Below are positions 63,259-64,000 of a DNA stretch of 64,000 nt, in pieces. The position numbers were made by a program, and so were the translations under genes. Each line of letters begins with the position of its first letter. Position 1 is the stretch's first letter. This DNA comes from Bauldia litoralis. Lineage in GTDB: Bacteria; Pseudomonadota; Alphaproteobacteria; Rhizobiales; Kaistiaceae. The DNA is taken from the NCBI RefSeq assembly GCF_900104485.1, contig NZ_FMXQ01000002.1, positions 496,001-560,000 on the forward strand. The letters are read 5' to 3'. A model generated the notes under the pieces. That model did not search any database and was not told where the DNA came from. It was given only the letters and a program-made list of their open reading frames with translations.

Positions 63259-64000
63259 CTAGCCGCGGAACCGGGTGCGGATCGTCCGACCGTTGCGTTC
63301 GATGGCGATTTCCCAGGTTCTCAGCCGTGCGGAGCAGGCGTCCTCGAGCGTCCGGGTCGTGTCGATCGGCCGGCCATTGACCTCAAGCACCACGTCACCG
63401 GGCACCAGGCCGGCCTCGGCCGCGGCCGACCCGTCGGCGACAAGGGCGACGATGACGCCCTCCGTGTTGCCGTCATGCGCCAGTTCCTCAGCGACAGCCG
63501 GCGACAGGTTGACGACTCGCGCGCCGGCCAGCGGCGACATGCCGCCGATCTCGATCTCGTCGCGCGGCACCGTCTCCGGCGCTCCCTCGAGCGGCAGCGT
63601 CGCGGCGTATTGCTTTCCGTCCCGAAGGACGCCGATGCGCGCCTCGGTGCCGATCCCCTTGGTCGCGAGCCGATAATTGAAGGCCGACGGATCGTCGATC
63701 GCCACGTCGTCGATCGACAGCACGAGATCGCCGGTCGTCAGCCCGGCGCGCGCCCCGGGACTGCCCTTGCGGACATCGACGACCAGCGCGCCACGCGGCC
63801 GCGACAGGCCGAGCCCCTCGGCAATGTCGGGCGTCACGGCCTGAAGCCGGACGCCGATCCACGGCATGCGGACGTGTGCCCCGCTCTCGGCCGAACGCGC
63901 AACGACTTGCACCATGTTCGAGGGAATGGCGAAGCCGATGCCGCTGGAATCGCCGGTGCGGGAGAAGATCGCCGTGTTGATGCCGACCAGACCGCCATTC
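63259..64000 (-). CDS. degP: DegP/HtrA-family periplasmic serine protease, N-terminal part outside window
   Basis: The C-terminal 247 residues or so of an HtrA protease. Reading in from the right edge, NGGLVGINTAIFSRTGDSSGIGFAIPSNMVQVV is the end of the trypsin-like domain, just after the catalytic serine region, which lies beyond the edge. Two PDZ domains follow: PWIGVRLQAVTPDIAEGLGLSRPRGALVVDV...SPGARAGLTTGDLVLSID and GARVVNLSPAVAEELAHDGNTEGVIV...SAAAEAGLVPGDVVLEVNGRPI. The stop is 26 bases before rarA. Envelope protein quality control by homology. Confidence 0.95.
   Translation of the reverse strand, partial: NGGLVGINTAIFSRTGDSSGIGFAIPSNMVQVVARSAESGAHVRMPWIGVRLQAVTPDIAEGLGLSRPRGALVVDVRKGSPGARAGLTTGDLVLSIDDVAIDDPSAFNYRLATKGIGTEARIGVLRDGKQYAATLPLEGAPETVPRDEIEIGGMSPLAGARVVNLSPAVAEELAHDGNTEGVIVALVADGSAAAEAGLVPGDVVLEVNGRPIDTTRTLEDACSARLRTWEIAIERNGRTIRTRFRG

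Overview
The window is high-GC DNA (I estimate about 65-68%, not computed) from an alphaproteobacterium, most likely of the order Hyphomicrobiales (Rhizobiales). The reasons are an ATP12 F1-ATPase assembly chaperone, a LexA box of the alphaproteobacterial form GTTC-N7-GTTC upstream of uvrA, a DinB with an N-terminal zinc finger, GatCA, and the many short palindromic intergenic repeats typical of that order. The genus cannot be resolved. No rRNA, tRNA, CRISPR array or intact insertion sequence was seen.

Layout. 1-4.5 kb: partial cytochrome c, then an ECF42-type sigma factor at the 3' end of an operon of three YCII (DGPF) and three VOC/PhnB proteins, with two copies of a TGTCGA-N17-CGTC promoter. 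4.6-7.3 kb: SLOG-like protein, GFA protein, WYL regulator, Ogt methyltransferase and a GlsB membrane protein. 7.4-12.5 kb: RTX protein, luciferase-like oxidoreductase, L,D-transpeptidase-like protein, a decayed copy of the 5' end of the luciferase gene, and a 40-codon small ORF with a strong ribosome binding site. 12.8-15.1 kb: a DUF1611 protein translationally coupled to a PLP racemase. 15.3-18.6 kb: uvrA with its SOS box and an in-frame repeat-like insertion. 18.6-22.5 kb: repeat-rich, gene-poor region; two 342-bp direct repeats bracket a lower-GC island that encodes a membrane-anchored DUF4041/GIY-YIG nuclease resembling the phage-defence protein SNIPE (PD-lambda-1). 22.5-31.3 kb: small secreted and redox genes, cold-shock protein, aldo/keto reductase, gatCA and dinB. 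31.4-34.4 kb: a sugar ABC importer. 34.8-43.1 kb: glycosyltransferases, MFS transporter, alditol-oxidase-like flavoprotein, DUF188, CidA/CidB-like pair and a lactonase-like hydrolase. 43.4-45.5 kb: a tightly overlapping four-gene cassette (membrane protein, M15 peptidase, secreted Cys protein, membrane protein) that looks like a lysis or export module. 45.5-51.5 kb: pccB-like carboxylase, atp12, rluA-type synthase and crcB. 51.5-61.9 kb: accessory block with a serralysin-like RTX protease, a LuxR-HTH/alpha-beta-hydrolase fusion and a glycine-rich beta-helix RTX-like protein. 61.9-64 kb: rarA and a partial degP.

How the genes work together. Three large proteins share RTX features and similar acidic/hydrophobic C-termini, so all are probably type I secretion substrates, but no exporter genes lie in the window. 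The rarA/crcB/rluA/atp12/pccB order looks like a conserved alphaproteobacterial neighbourhood split by inserts. DNA repair and genome defence are well represented: uvrA, dinB, ogt, rarA and the DUF4041 nuclease. Three gene remnants (luciferase-like 5' end, HWE histidine kinase 3' end, gamma-glutamylcyclotransferase fragment) show ongoing duplication and decay.
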